This document shows, one piece after another, positions 10,601 to 27,518 of a stretch of 64,000 nt of DNA. The stretch is from Ascaris suum (taxonomy: Eukaryota > Nematoda > Chromadorea > Rhabditida > Ascarididae). The stretch spans positions 7,134,001 through 7,198,000 of the forward strand of contig CM024180.1 in the NCBI GenBank assembly GCA_013433145.1, given 5' to 3'. Below the pieces are notes generated by a model. The model worked only from the letters and a program-made list of their open reading frames with translations, ran no database searches and had not been told where the DNA came from. Each line of letters opens with the position of its first letter. Within the stretch, counting starts at the first letter, position 1. Position numbers and translations under genes: made by a program.

Positions 10601-13600
10601 TAATGCTCTAATAGTGTATCATTATATAATCATTATATAATATGCTCTATATAAAGCAAGGCACATGATGAAACCAAGTAGCATATAGTCGTTATAAGAA
10701 AAAATTATTTAAGGTTGTCGGAATGAAGATGAAGAGTTTAGAGCTGCAATAAAATAAAACAAAACGTTTTTAGGTTATGCCACTGTGCTTGATTTAAAGT
10801 AAATTAGGCGGACAAGAGGCAGTTTGTGGAAGCAAGATTGTCAGCAAAGGCACTTACGCTGACGTTGATTGCTGTTGTTGCTGTTGAGGTGTTTGGGACG
10901 TTGGTCTCGATTGTAACGGTTGTGTCGTGCGACCTTGAGGAGTAGGCTGCGGCTGTGGTTTCACCGGAGGTACTGGTTGGAATTGAGGTTGTGGCTGCAG
11001 CTGCACAGGTTGCGTTTGTTGAGGCTGTGGTTGCGGTTGTGGCTGTACCACTTGGACTGGTTTTGGCTGTTGTGGTGGCTGAAAAACTGATGAAAATTGA
11101 ATCCAGACTACAAGATTAGCATAAGTAGTATACATATGTTTCTCTATTTCATTCACTGATAATACGTATTTTATAAACACACATTTATAACGATGTGTTC
11201 CTTTCCTGATGGCCAATGAAAAACCCCGTCCGGAGATAGGAATAAACCCGCATCTCGTCGATTATCGAGTGGGTGCTTTACCATTTGGATATCGCGTATT
11301 GTTTCACTTGCTACCATCCTCTTAGATAGACTCTGGGCGCATAATGCCAACAATCAGAGCCGAACTGGTAGTGATGGGACTTGAGGTTGCAGGCAACTAC
11401 ACCTGACTCAGACTGATCTGATAACCTGTGCCTTTGATGCCTTATGAAAACCTCTGCTCACAGATGCAAATGAATCCTTGACTTTTCGCTTGCAATGAAC
11501 GCACTATCCTTTCGTTTGCTAATCTTTTGAATACTAAATTTACACCTACTGGTTTCGCTGAATAAAGCTAAAAGTGCATTTGCATTTTACAAGAATGCTT
11601 TCTTCGCAAATCTGCATGGATCGATAATAAATTCGGCATATCTAAGAAGTGCAAAAGGAAACGAGATAACGAGAGAGCAAAAATGCAACCTGTGATCGTG
11701 GAGTTTGTATTGGAGGCGATTGTGTTGTTTGTATTCGCCTAAAATAAATAAATAAATTTGAGAATAACGAAATCAACTACTCTTAAATGAAAAATATTTA
11801 CTCGTAAGATATATAGCTGTAAGAAAAAAAAAATTCCACATGAATTGAAATTTTTTCATTTATAATGAAAAAAAAAAAAAAAAGAAACTTATGCAAAAAC
11901 AATATAAACTGATAATAAAATATTCGATAAGAACTTCATATGAGCAATTTATTTTCTATTCAATTCAACTTATCCATAAAATTAATACACAGAAATATTC
12001 TATAAAAGAAAAAAAAAGAATCTAAAAAAAAATTTTTTTTTCTTTTTTATTATTCATTATAGTATGTGGCAATTTATTTTTCTTTTTTTTTTTAATGTCT
12101 CATAATATCCGCTGATGTAAAGTATTCCTCTCATTTTTTTTTTTTTGTTTTCCTATATATAAAAATGGCATGCATTCTATTAAGCGTTACATATACTCTT
12201 TTTGGGTAATTATTTCTCGAAATTAGCAATATTTCAACGCATAAATTCTAATTGAATATAGGCTTATAATAGATATTGTCATTCGAAATTTGCATATTTC
12301 TCTTTTCTACTTAATTATTTTATAGTTTTAATTAAATAGATATTATGATAGATATGTAAAATATGTATAATTCAAATATGATAAGCAATTTATTTGCCGA
12401 TAAAATGATTTAGAAATTGCAGATATTAATCGGATCTTTAAAAGATAATTGAAATTCTTTTTCCTCATATAATCTATATTCTATAAAAATTTGAGTGAAA
12501 TTTTTTTTAAAAACTATTTCTATGTGAGATATTTAGAAATGAATTTTTCTATACTAAACTTTATAAATTCTATAAAGATCTTATAATAATTTATAATTAT
12601 TGCCCCCCCCCCCACCCCACCCACAAAATGATAACTAATATTCTTCAAGAATTTTTTCTTATAAAATTTCACTAGAAAAATTTGAAAGATTTTTGAATGA
12701 AAAAAAAAAAACTTCTTTTAAGTAAAAATTTTTAAAATTATTTAGAGATAGGACAAAGATTTGAATAATATAAGGCATAATATTGTCAATAATAGTTGAA
12801 TTAATAATAGCATAATGAGAGTCATAATTCCTCATGAAGAGTTATAGATGCTTAGTAAAATTGAGGAATACAATTACAATCGTTTCATTCAATGTGATCA
12901 TAAATATAGCAGCGATAAGTTATCAAATGGTCATTATTTGAGGATATCCGCTTGTCTTTCCTCTCTCTCTCCCCCCTCCCCCTTCCATCCCTCCTCCTCT
13001 TCTCTCAGCCTTCCCTTTCATCTTTTCGGTGAATGACGATGCGGAAACATAAGCAGCAATGAAAAATTACAAACGAAATACTTCTGTATTTCAAATCAAT
13101 GTGTTTTTTTTTTTTGAAACGGCGATTTTAGGATCGATTTAACGTGACATCATTCTATTCAATCGTAGAATGTCACAGTTGATTGCGAATATCGAATTAT
13201 TATCGGTATTTCAGAGAAGAAAAAAAAAACTCCGCTATGAGAAGAAAACAAATTTTGACAATTGTCAATTTAAGAATGATCGTTGAAAAATTTTTCTATA
13301 CAGTGGGAGAAAAAAAAACGGCAAACTTTATATTTCATGAATTCATATTCGTAAAAGTTGTTTTCGTTTTATGATTAACGATTTTCTTCGGTTACGGATA
13401 TTCTAGGATAGTCGCATTTCCACAATTCATTATCTTGATGAAGACTTTTTCCTGTCTTTATGAATTTATGAAGCTACGCATTTAGAGAGGGTTTTTCTTC
13501 CTCGTAGCAAATGAGATGCTGCACCAGGTAACATCCATGAATTACGCTAGAGTTTTGGCAAAACTAAATCATGCGTTATATACCTGTCATGTGTCACCAT

Positions 13601-16600
13601 ATACCTGAAAAAAACTCGACTGACGTGATGAACATAGATAGCACAGCAACAAACCGGAGAAGTGGAAAAATTCTTACCGTGGTTGTGTTACGATTCTAAC
13701 AGGAGCCATAGTACGACCAATAGTACGTTGAGTGGTAGGAGGGCTTTGCGTTGTTTCATTTCGATATGGCCGCGGTATGAAAATTGGTTGCTCTGGAAAT
13801 ATATATTCGAGACTTTCATTTCAAGAATTCACTTGTTTGAAATAGTCATTTATGCGATTCGATTGTTGAATAGTTGAGGCTTAGTTGTTTTTTTTTTACC
13901 TTCCTATAACTATCGGACTAATATTCACTTTAGATTTCGTTTTTTTCTTCTCCTTATTACTTCAAAAAAAAAAAATAAAAAATAATTGTTTAATTTGCTA
14001 AAAAAAATAAACTAAGAATTATTTCTCGATAATTTTTTAACTCAATAAAACCATATTGTGGCTGTTTTCTATAGCTTTGAACTTCTATCCATTAAGCCGA
14101 TTTTGCACGGAGATTTAATTATTCACTCTGATTCAACATATTTTAGTTTCTACTTATAAAGGAAACTCGACCATAACATAGATAAACGCAGAATATCACC
14201 ACAGTCATAAAATATTGTTTTTTTTTCGTGAATTCCTACCATATTTTCATAGCAAATTCGAAAAGAAAACTTGCCCTACCACTTGCAAATCAAGCAGCTA
14301 TAGGCTTAGTCATTCAACTACCTGAAGGCGTTCCACTGCTTAAATTTATCTATAAAAATAGTCATTAATTATCTATCATTTGTAGCGGAGAATATGTGCG
14401 TTTCATAGTGAAACAATTTTGAATTAAATTATGGTACCAGAAAATGAATATTGAGAAAGGTTTCTAAATACGCATATCTTGTAGATTATTAATTGAATAT
14501 TCATACGAAAACGATATAGGTCATTTTATCTACTGAACGAAGAGAGATATTCAAATTATTTGAATAGTAATAAAAATTGATTATTATTTATTAATCAATC
14601 ATTTGAATTTTTTTTTTTATTATTGTGCAGAAAATCTTGTTCTATGAATGTGAGGTGAATATATCGGCTCTTGTTTCGTTTTGTTTTTCAACGCTATAAA
14701 AAATGCCCATGCAATTCATAAAAATCTATTCCACCCGATTGCATCTTGTCGTCGTCATATACAGCTTTGACCGATACTAAGTACATACAATTCATATTTA
14801 ATTATACTCCCAACTAGATTTTTACAAAGCGGAGGCGAAGAAGAGGAAACGAATCATAAAAACTCTACTTTCAAGGGAACAATAGTTGAAGTGTTGTTGT
14901 GATAAAATACAATAAAACTAGTTCCAATTTATGCAGTCTATATGCTTATATTAAGAGAATATTTGAAAAGAAACAAAAAAAAAAATGTTTACACCTTCTC
15001 TTAGGTCGACAAAATTATCGTCATAAGCATCCACTTCACCAGGTCGTAATCTTGTCGAATCATCGCCTGAAATTTTTCTTCAAAAATGATGAAATTAAGA
15101 AGAAAACTTAGAAAAATTAAAAATTGACAAAAATTAGAAAATATCAAATAAAAAAAAAAATTTTTTTTTAAATTCTTCATTTTTTTTCTCGATGAAAATA
15201 ATGGTGAATTAAAAATTCAAAAAAAAAAATCTCAATTTATCCCCTTAATTGAGATTATTTTCCATTTGAATTTGATTCCACTTGTAATAAAAAAATTGAA
15301 CTTTCATATACATAGATTTATACATTTGAAATTTTCGATTGGTTTTAATTTTATCCTATCAATTATAAATGGATAAGAAAATAAGTCGACATCGAATACT
15401 TTTGAGGGATAAAGAAATTGAAATTTGGCACTTAATTTTTAATAATCTATTTATTCAAATTAATCACATCGTTTCACAATTTTACTATTGGTTTTTTTTT
15501 GTTGTTGCTGTTTCCTTTTCGATTGATGGATGAATGATTAAATCCATTCTGAAATTCTTGATCTAACATTGATAGAATTTATTTTAGCGTTTCAATTAAG
15601 CGTTTCAATTTATTATATAAATAAGTTTCGTTTATATAGTTCGTTTAATACAACTTAATGCAAGTTTATTAAAATTATGCTCGAGCATTTAGAAGAATCG
15701 ACTAAACGATAGAAAATAGAACGAAACTTAGCGTTAGATTATAAAAGTTGAAAGGTAAATTCGCGCACAACGAATTACACAGCTTCTATTCATTTAATTT
15801 TCGGGAAACATTTTTTTTTTGCCATCTTGTAACATAATATTAAATATTTTTAGCTGAATAAAAATTCCGGAAATATTTTCCACCAGATAGTTGGCACCTA
15901 ATTGCCGTCTAAGTTGTAACAATGGTTCAGTGGTATCTAAATGATTATATAAGATTAGATATCTTTTTAAAGAAATGTTACAATATAAGTCTTGCATAGT
16001 AGTAACGTAGAAAATTTTCCGACTGTAACAGCTCAATAGTGCGCAAAAATCTAAAAGTGTAAATTTGAAGATCTTCTTCATGTTTCGCGCAAAATTACTG
16101 TATGTTGAACGGACAAAAAAAGATAATGTATTTCGGATTTTCCGTTATTTAGATGGCCTAGCAACATCAAATTTGAAACTCACTTCAATATCTCTTATAC
16201 ACAACAGTATAGGTGCGCTATTCACTTCATTACGATGAAACGAACATAGAATATTCTATTGGTGCATTAAAAAAAAAAGCCAAAAAAAGAAGATATCGGC
16301 CGGTAACCGATCGTAACGGGATCATTCTAACTAAAGCAGCAGAAAAACGTCGTCAAGAAATTGCGATATTTAGGTGATGATTCAATAGATTTGCTGAATG
16401 ACGCATTAAGGTGTCATCGATGATATTAATGGGGGTTTTTTTTAAAAATATATTTTACTCGTCGGTGTAAATGTATCATCTATTGCATGAAAAAAAAAAC
16501 AATGGAAATTTATTAGATTTTAAAATATTCATAATTGTTGATTGAATTTAAATTATTATTTTTATTATTATGCCGAATAATGAATAAATATTCGACGTGG

Positions 16601-19095
16601 AAATATTGACTAAGTATGAAATTTTTTTCATCTATCAATAGTGAAATCGGAAACATCCATTTTTTCCTCGTTTTTATTTCCGAACGTCAAGTATTATGGA
16701 CGGAAATGACAACAGATATTATGGACGGGAAAACGTCGAACAAGAAAATGCTTAGCGCTTGCTCAGTAAACTAATCAACACTCCTTGTTCCGTTTGTTGT
16801 CAGCTACCAATTTCCGGCGAAATTTCATAGAAATTCGACCTTGGTGAAGAAATTGAAACACATTCCATTTTACTTGCCATTAAGGATACACTATACAAAG
16901 ACTAATCTTTCCTTGCCCTTTCCTATATTTTCCTCTTTTGTGCCCTCTTTGTGGTTTTCAAATTATGCGCTAATTTCAAGCATATTATATGAAGTATATT
17001 AGTGTAATAAAATAGAAATATATAAATTGCAAAAAGAAACGCATTTTTTTTGCATTTCAAGGCGAAAATTTAACGTGTAATTCACATAAATGAACTGATA
17101 TATAAACATATGTACATATATACATAAATATGTACATGTATACATATATGCATATGCACAAATGGGTACATTTGCGCTTATATGTATGCATATATTTATA
17201 AAATATGTATATTTACAAGTTGTATTATACGTATATACAATATACATTAAAAATGGTGCAAAATACTTATCGGTAAATATTAATTCTAATTGAAAATTAA
17301 TAACATTCTGCATTCGCATCCCATAAATAAATAATTGTATCGTTTGTTTTTTTCTTTTTTCGGAATTTTCCACTTTCATTTATATTTCTCGTTAAAACAA
17401 TGCGCAAAAAAATTAAATAATTTTTCGAATGTCTAGTACATTCGCTCAAAGTCGGTAATTTTTTTTTTTTGAGGCAATATTATCGATTGATATTATTTGA
17501 AATGAGATTTTTCAACGTAATATTTTATGCTGCAGAAAAAAAAAAAACTACCTATGAAATGAAATTTTTGAGAATTTATCTTTTCAACCTCTCATTTTAG
17601 CTAATATTTTATGCTTTACATCTATTGTTCTATACATTTTATGATTTACACTTTTTTTTAAAAGTTTAGTATTGCAAAATAATATGATTATTAATTATTT
17701 ATTACTAATTACTGCGATTACTGACTTATTGTCTATTACTTATAATTACAATTATTAATATTGTTTATAATTTTAAAAAAAATTATGCATCTATATGTGC
17801 AGATAGTGAAATTAGACTCAGCACCTATCTAATGATATTTTTTCGAGTTCATTCACTCGCATTCGTTGAATTATGCTTTAACGAGAGATATCAATCAACA
17901 TACCACTGAAGTCGGTTACAACCGTATTGCCTGCTACTTCATCCAAAACTGCACGCTGAATACCATCTTTCGGTGGACCGAGCGCTGAAAAAACCATTCC
18001 GGTTTAAAGACCGGTAGTATTTACAAGCTTGCACTATATGAGGTGAGGTGGAGCAGTATACCTGCTTCAAACAGGACAACTACAAACGCTATATTTTAGT
18101 CTATGATTGAGGATTCTAGCTTCTAAGCTACCACTCCACATCTTTCACTAGGCTCCCCACCTCCCCCCCCCCCCGTTCAGCATCCCCCTTCCCCCCCCCC
18201 CCCTACTACACAAATATGCCAGTTGCAATGATTATAAAAAAGAATCTCACCATCCGAATTCCAAATTTTTGATTAAAATTTCTTTGCACATGAATAAAAT
18301 ATCAGAAATTTTGGAAAAAAATTTTTTCGAAATTTCACAACGAATGAAATGAATTCTCCCAAAGTGATTTTTTTTTCTTAAATGCAAATGCATTCAAGTC
18401 TTTATAATAGTTTATAAAACAATAAAGTGCGATATCGTTAGGAAATCAAAAAATAGATATTGCATACTTACTAACGACAATAGGCTCGTCGTGATCGACC
18501 GCATTTTCACCGGTTGGTGCCGCCATTGCTTTCGGCCTAAAATCGATGCATTTAAGAATTAATTAAGAAGTCCTTATCGTTGATTGTTAAAGTTAAAATA
18601 TATCTATAAATTTTTTATCTTTCACAGATATTCATTGTCGTTTAAGTATTCTCTTCATCAAACGGTATCTATTTCGGAGTCATTAATGACACTGCCTCAT
18701 CAAATTCGTTCGCGAAATTTCGCAGGTATAAATTAAATTAAATAGTTATATATATATATATATATAGCTACACCTGTAATTTTCAGTTACAACACATTTG
18801 ATAGATATTTTCTTTGCGCGCAAAAATTTCTTGCCGGAAGTTAAAATTGCATCCACGAATTTGACTTCAGTTTTCAACCGATCGATTATAAAATAGGTTG
18901 GTGAAAAATTCATCTAAAAATCTTATTTCCAAAATTTCTTAGTTTCGCAAATTAAAAATTTCTACCATTAAATCCTTAAATTCATCTCAAAAAAAAAAAA
19001 TTCACATAAAAAGTATACCTTTCATTATTATCGGCCGCTATTGAAATGTTTAGCAAATAGAAGAGCAATAAAATCGGCAGCCAACAACTGCCCAT
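1608..19095 (-). CDS. Secreted Pro/Gln-rich protein with a PAN/apple domain (3' end unresolved)
   Basis: Eleven exons join in phase: 19019-19095, 18472-18536, 17904-17984, 13678-13792, 11690-11738, 10858-11078, 10253-10304, 5573-6223, 3015-3177, 2371-2498, 1608-1711, giving 568 codons plus two bases. Donors are GT and acceptors mostly TTTCAG or TTTTAG. Residues 1-20 form a signal peptide (MGSCWLPILLLFYLLNISIA). Residues 27-130 are an ordinary spacer. Residues about 131-500 are Pro/Gln-rich, with polyglutamine around residues 250-420. Residues about 490-568 form a PAN/apple domain with exactly six cysteines, including SVDQCARTCHEFNC and PSNGHCQFN. PAN domains bind proteins or sugars outside the cell; nematode members include cuticle and lumen matrix proteins such as LET-653 and NOAH. 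Secretion and the PAN fold are well supported, the specific role is not. The weakest junction is the 5' end of the polyQ exon at 6223 (AATTGAAG). Confidence 0.75.
1712..2370 (-). other. Intron inside the PAN domain
   Basis: This 659-nt intron splits the PAN domain between its fourth cysteine (EFNCA) and the following IAHYDP strand. The donor is GTAAGT and the acceptor CGATTTACAG. It contains a run of 14 G at 1809-1822 on the plus strand (poly-C in the transcript). I see no other feature. Confidence 0.6.
3178..5572 (-). other. 2.4-kb intron of the PAN gene
   Basis: The donor (CAG/GTATCC) and acceptor (ATTCTTAG) leave both flanking exons in phase 0. Two compositional patches stand out. One is a C/T-rich patch at 3560-3960 with a 132-codon plus-strand ORF that has low-complexity Ser/Pro content and no recognised domain. 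The other is a patch of higher G+C at 4620-4990 with a direct repeat GAGCGTTTTA(G/A)AG, which begins near 4744 and again near 4785, and a 95-codon minus ORF. I see no support for either as a gene. Confidence 0.5.
5573..6223 (-). repeat. Polyglutamine-coding CAG/CAA tract in the large exon
   Basis: Within this 217-codon exon, glutamine codons (CAG and CAA mixed) dominate from about 6180 down to 5780. A perfect 36-bp tandem pair lies at roughly 6069-6140 and encodes alternating Q runs with single R and E. Mixed CAA/CAG codons usually mean a tract that is stable in length and selected at protein level. The exon ends with HVARLQLQ and the next begins QQQQQPITLPP, so the Q run crosses the junction in frame. 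Confidence 0.85.
7352..7413. repeat. Two-copy CpG-containing repeat, 41-nt spacing
   Basis: GAACGACCGCG(C/T)(T/A)GCGA(T/C)TCC occurs at 7352-7372 and again at 7393-7413. It sits inside about 370 bp of raised G+C in an otherwise AT-rich intron. The pair could be protein binding sites of an internal promoter or part of a degenerate repeat element. No gene start can be assigned to it. Confidence 0.5.
9030..9251 (-). CDS. Nested 73-codon ORF, unknown
   Basis: An ATG-initiated ORF on the same strand as the host gene, inside its 4-kb intron: MSTVYNATRRTMQRLPKWPN, then a charged stretch with GEGWRCYARPVELETGG and WKCHERLSY. Its G+C and amino acid balance look coding, unlike the flanks. It has no signal peptide and no family I recognise. 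A donor-like AAG/GTGCTA lies near the 3' end, so it could also be an alternative first exon. No AG acceptor lies just before the ATG. It may instead be a retroposed or decayed fragment. Confidence 0.3.
   Translation of the reverse strand: MSTVYNATRRTMQRLPKWPNELPRSANDNPDRSKIGEGWRCYARPVELETGGEWKCHERLSYRNKVLKEVFFL
9793..9898. repeat. 53-bp tandem duplication
   Basis: Two adjacent 53-bp copies, starting at about 9793 and 9846, each contain AAAAAATTGCAATTTTCTG and GAAAACTATTTT. They differ at only a few positions, so the duplication is recent or conserved. It is intronic, with no coding sense. Confidence 0.85.
11079..11689 (-). other. 611-nt intron carrying a tRNA-like, SINE-like patch
   Basis: Positions 11215-11460 have raised G+C. 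Read on the minus strand, 11300-11225 contains an A-box-like segment (ATCCAAATGGTAAAGCACC), a small stem CTCG/CGAG and a B-box-like segment (GGGTTTATTCCTATC). The stems are imperfect, so this is not a working tRNA gene; it is probably a decayed tRNA-derived element. Confidence 0.35.
11739..13677 (-). other. 1.9-kb intron, very A/T-rich
   Basis: Dominated by A and T runs, including an A9-T9 junction near 12030. A poly-C tract lies at 12603-12613 and a C/T-rich patch at 12957-13020. I see nothing coding. Both splice sites (AATTTATTTTAG acceptor beyond 11738, CG/GTAAGA donor at 13677) are strong and match in phase. Confidence 0.6.
13793..17903 (-). other. 4.1-kb intron, no gene seen
   Basis: A/T-rich with many A and T homopolymer runs (for example A10-T10 near 15150-15170), a TACATATA-type repeat at 17100-17240 and scattered short ORFs with A/T-driven composition. 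The ORFs at 15794-16081 and 16999-17379 (-) are rich in Ile/Tyr/Lys and look like by-products of composition. Confidence 0.6.
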
Positions 19096-19096
19096 C
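19019..19096 (-). promoter_or_regulatory. First coding exon with a spliced-leader-type acceptor just before ATG
   Basis: On the minus strand AAATATTTCAG ends at 19097 and is followed by G then ATG (19095-19093). An acceptor this close to the start codon, with no coding exon needed upstream because a signal peptide begins at the ATG, is the usual layout of an SL trans-splice site in nematodes. A cis-spliced 5' UTR intron would look the same. The signal-peptide exon ends at the donor AAAG/GTATAC. Confidence 0.5.
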
Positions 19097-23797
<4,701 letters not shown>

Positions 23798-24010
23798 ATG
23801 ACGGAAAAATTGGCACTATTTGTGCTTTTTGTATTTCTTTCGATTGCTCAACAAGTTTCTAACGACACTAATAAAGTGTAAAACATGCGAAATAATGCGT
23901 TCAAGTTTTAACACGCTTGACCGTTCTTTGCAAATCTTTCATTAAGGACTCGTTTTTCTTTCAGCCGACTAGTGCAAGATGAAAAACCGGCCGTTGTTGA
24001 ACAAATGCAA
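23798..24010 (+). CDS. Candidate two-exon gene for a small secreted peptide
   Basis: Exon 1 (23798-23877) starts at ATG and encodes MTEKLALFVLFVFLSIAQQV then SNDTNK, a clear signal peptide with likely cleavage after SIA or AQQ. The donor GT/GTAAAA and acceptor TTTTTCTTTCAG bound an 87-nt intron. Exon 2 (23965-24010) continues in phase as RLVQDEKPAVVEQMQ. Then either a donor GTTTTT follows or translation runs eight more residues to TAA at 24035-24037, making a 50-residue protein. A possible spliced-leader acceptor (ATGTAG) lies 4 nt before the ATG. A terminal exon at 30706-30818 would fit the phase. The family is unknown; no dibasic neuropeptide cleavage sites are seen. Confidence 0.5.
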
Positions 24011-25479
24011 GTTTTTGCAATCTTCAATTGCCTATAACTTCTTTTAAAGCTGTTGGGTTAATGTGAAGAATATACGAGACCACTCAATGATCGATTTTAT
24101 ACGTATTAATTTAGGACTGGAAACTATCAGACAGACAAACGGACAGACAGACGCAAACAAATACATGCGCTAAAAATAGGACATCATTGCGCATTTTTTG
24201 CAAGATGATTTTTTGAAATTTACAATCTCTTTATATTCTTTATTGAATAATTTGCACGTTGCAATTTGATAAAACTAGAAGATCCAATTGCAAAAGACGT
24301 CGATAATGCCAAAGCGAATCAGATTCTCAGAATTTGACGATGAATCTATACGTAAAAGCTTCAGAATCGCTAATGCAATATCGAATCTTAAAATATCAAA
24401 TAACAATTTTTTGCAAATGCTGAAAAGAATTTTTTCTTCAAAAATTTATTCAATTATTCCTCTATAAAACATTCAATTAAGATAAGGGAAAACATCATTG
24501 CGTTTATTTTTTTAACCGTTTTATTGCTATAAAAAATTAAAAATACAATGGTAAGATTATGATACAGTAGTAAGATTACGATACGGTAATAAATCTATGA
24601 TACTGTAATAAGATTGTGATGCAGTAGTAAGGTTACGATACGATAATCAGATTATAACAACAACTAAATGAACGCATTCAAATGCAAAAATTTTTGTTAC
24701 TGCTTTATTAAAACAAAAAAAAATCCATCAATTAGGCGATTACAAACATTCAATTTACAAGGAACTTTACTTCGGCACTGAAATAAGGGGAAAAATATTC
24801 AACAAAGAGTTTTTATTGCTTATTATAAGCGTTTTGAGTTGTTTTTTTTTTCATTTGGCCTAGTGGCTAGTTGAATAAAGAAAAATGGCCAAGAATACGA
24901 GGCGAACTGATACGATATGCGCTTTTGCATTCTCATCCGCAGACCAATAAGCTTCAGAAGTTATCAACAAAATAATATCTTTATATTTAATCGAAGCTTC
25001 AGTAAAGAATTCAATTTTTTTTGTTCTTCTACGGCCTGATAGGTATAAAATGGAAAAGCGATTGCTTCAAAAGTTATGCAAATTTTTCTCGCCGTCTAAC
25101 TTCCGGAAATTTATTCGAAGATGATGGATTAAGATGAAGTAATGGAAAAGGGATCGTTCTATTGTGCACATCATATCCATTAAATGCTGTCACCCTGCTT
25201 CAGTGGTTCTCAAGCTGAAACTACAGCAACGAGAGGGAGAGAGATGCGTACGGAGACATAGCGTCGCCATAATGCGTTTTTTTTTTTGCAAAACAAGTTA
25301 ACAAAAGCGCATAGAAACAACGATCAGAAATCGAGAAATGCGCTTTCCTATAAAGAGGTCCGACAATACAAATGCTAAATAAAAGGAATTCATTCCTAGA
25401 GTTGTATTGGCCTCATTGCAGAAAAAAAAAGCTGATTCCTTATTTTTTTGACTTAAGATGCGAATAGGTTATAAGAGAA

Positions 25480-25575
25480 AACAGATAGACAGACAGACAG
25501 ACAGACAGGTCCTCAGACAGATAAACAGACAGACAGGCGGGTCCACAGACAGACAGACAGATAGAGACAGATTTT
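25480..25575. repeat. (CAGA)n microsatellite, interrupted
   Basis: Runs of CAGA repeats broken by GGTCCTC and GCGGGTCC. Translated on the minus strand they give a repetitive CLSVCLSV-type peptide, a composition by-product. Confidence 0.95.
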
Positions 25576-27518
25576 TTGCGATACGACCGAAAATTTAAGA
25601 AACTAAAGAATTCGATGAAATGAATCATTCAATAAAATTTGCATATATTTAGACAAGTAATTGCCTATGATTCGTGTAGAATTTTATCATGAATTTATCA
25701 ATAGGAATGATGTTGCTATTTCATTAAAAACTTCTCTATAATTTGCGATCCTTATGGAAATGTCGATCGATTGAAATGATCAATTAGATATCAAATATTC
25801 CTTACTTTTAAATGTCGTCTTTTCTTAGCAAATATTTTCTATAAACGTTCGTTTATTATTTTCATTGAATTTTATGAATTTCAATTTCATTAATAAAATT
25901 ATCAAATAAAAATTCAAATATAAATAAAAATATTTGAAATAAATAAATAAGTAATAAAACTCAATCGTCTACGATTTTGTGAATACCATTTGTGAGAGAA
26001 TCAAAATCAGCTAATATAAAATTCAGAAAAGAATGTTACCTAGTACAACTTTTTTTTTTCTTAAATATTGCAAATGAGTCACTTATTTGTCGATGAAAAG
26101 AGTGTTTTTTTTTTTTGGTAAATCAATCGCTCTCTCATAGATAAGTCTTTAATCTCTTGAATGATGAGTGATTTTCTAGACTCGAAATCGTATATTCTAT
26201 GCAAATCTTGACGGATTTGAAAAAAAAAATTCTTTTTTTTGCGGTTGAAATACAAGTTACCCGTCATTTTAACGTGATAGAAAAATTTTCCTCTTCCTAA
26301 ATGAAACCATACACTTCCGATCTCTAAACCATTCATTCATATTTTAGAACAAATGCATATAATTTAAAAATTTCAAATATGAGATTTTCTATGAAAATCG
26401 TTGAATAAAATTTGGTGCGAAATAAATTCGCGTAAAATAATCTCTGACTTATTTTAAAACGACGTATAAATGAAAATTTGAATATTTTCGATATTTAATT
26501 CGTATTGAAAAAAAAAATTTCAATTCATCATCATGATCGTCTTTTTTTCAAAACACTTAACATAAGTCACTTCAGTCACTGATCGAAGAAAGAAGGAATG
26601 TTGATTAGCTTTGAAAAAAAAAATTTTTTTTTTGGAAAGAATCTCATTTTAAAAAATTCAGCAAAAAAAAAGTTTTTTTTTTACAAATACAGCATAAAAA
26701 TATTGAAAATTTTTTTTTGAAATATTATAAATATTATTTTTGTATGTTATAAGTGCTCCTATTTTTATGAGGGAAAATACTTAATAATAATTAATAAATT
26801 TTATACCTCTAAATTTGTATCATTCAAAAGAATAATGGCATTAATTAGAAATATTCTATCGACTCTATCAAATCATCTTTCGTTTCTCTTCAAAAATTTT
26901 TTCTTTGAATATATCATCATCAATGAACCTGTTCGATGTAACATTGCATTTTATTGACAACCTGAGAAAGTTCTTCTTTTTTTTTTTAATGCTCAACTAA
27001 TTGCCGAGCAATATATCTTTCGCCTATCATCATAATAAATGCACGTAAGCATATTGTTGAATTAAAAGTGCCCCTATCGGTGGACGATTATCACCGATTG
27101 CACAAATAAAATACAGAGGAGCAATAAAATAGAGGAGTAATTTAATCATAATTGATGATATAATTTATTTCGAGCATTATTCAAAATGTGCATTACCTAA
27201 GAAATATCGATAATATAGCGTTGATATATTACATAAGACAGCATCAAAATGAATACGATATTCGCGTTAGTGGATTATTTTATTTATCGGCCGAGATAAT
27301 TTGAATTATATCGAGTACGTAATAAATTTAATGCAAATAATTGAAAGTGATTGCACTACAATAATGCGAACATATTTCCTCTAAGTTGGAATTTATCGAA
27401 TGACACAACGATAAATTGCACTCGCTAATATATCACAGTTTGGTTAGAGAAGGGAATGGAATAAATGAGTTCAGTTAGCATTCATTATTTTCCGCAGAAA
27501 AATGCCATATTGTTATTG

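Noticed and set aside
24110..24200. Possible third exon of the small secreted gene after AATTTAG (DWKLSDRQTD)
   Set aside because: Phase fits, but the sequence is a GACA microsatellite and the peptide is repeat-driven.
25440..25628. CLSVCLSVYL-type repetitive ORF
   Set aside because: Translation of the (CAGA)n microsatellite.
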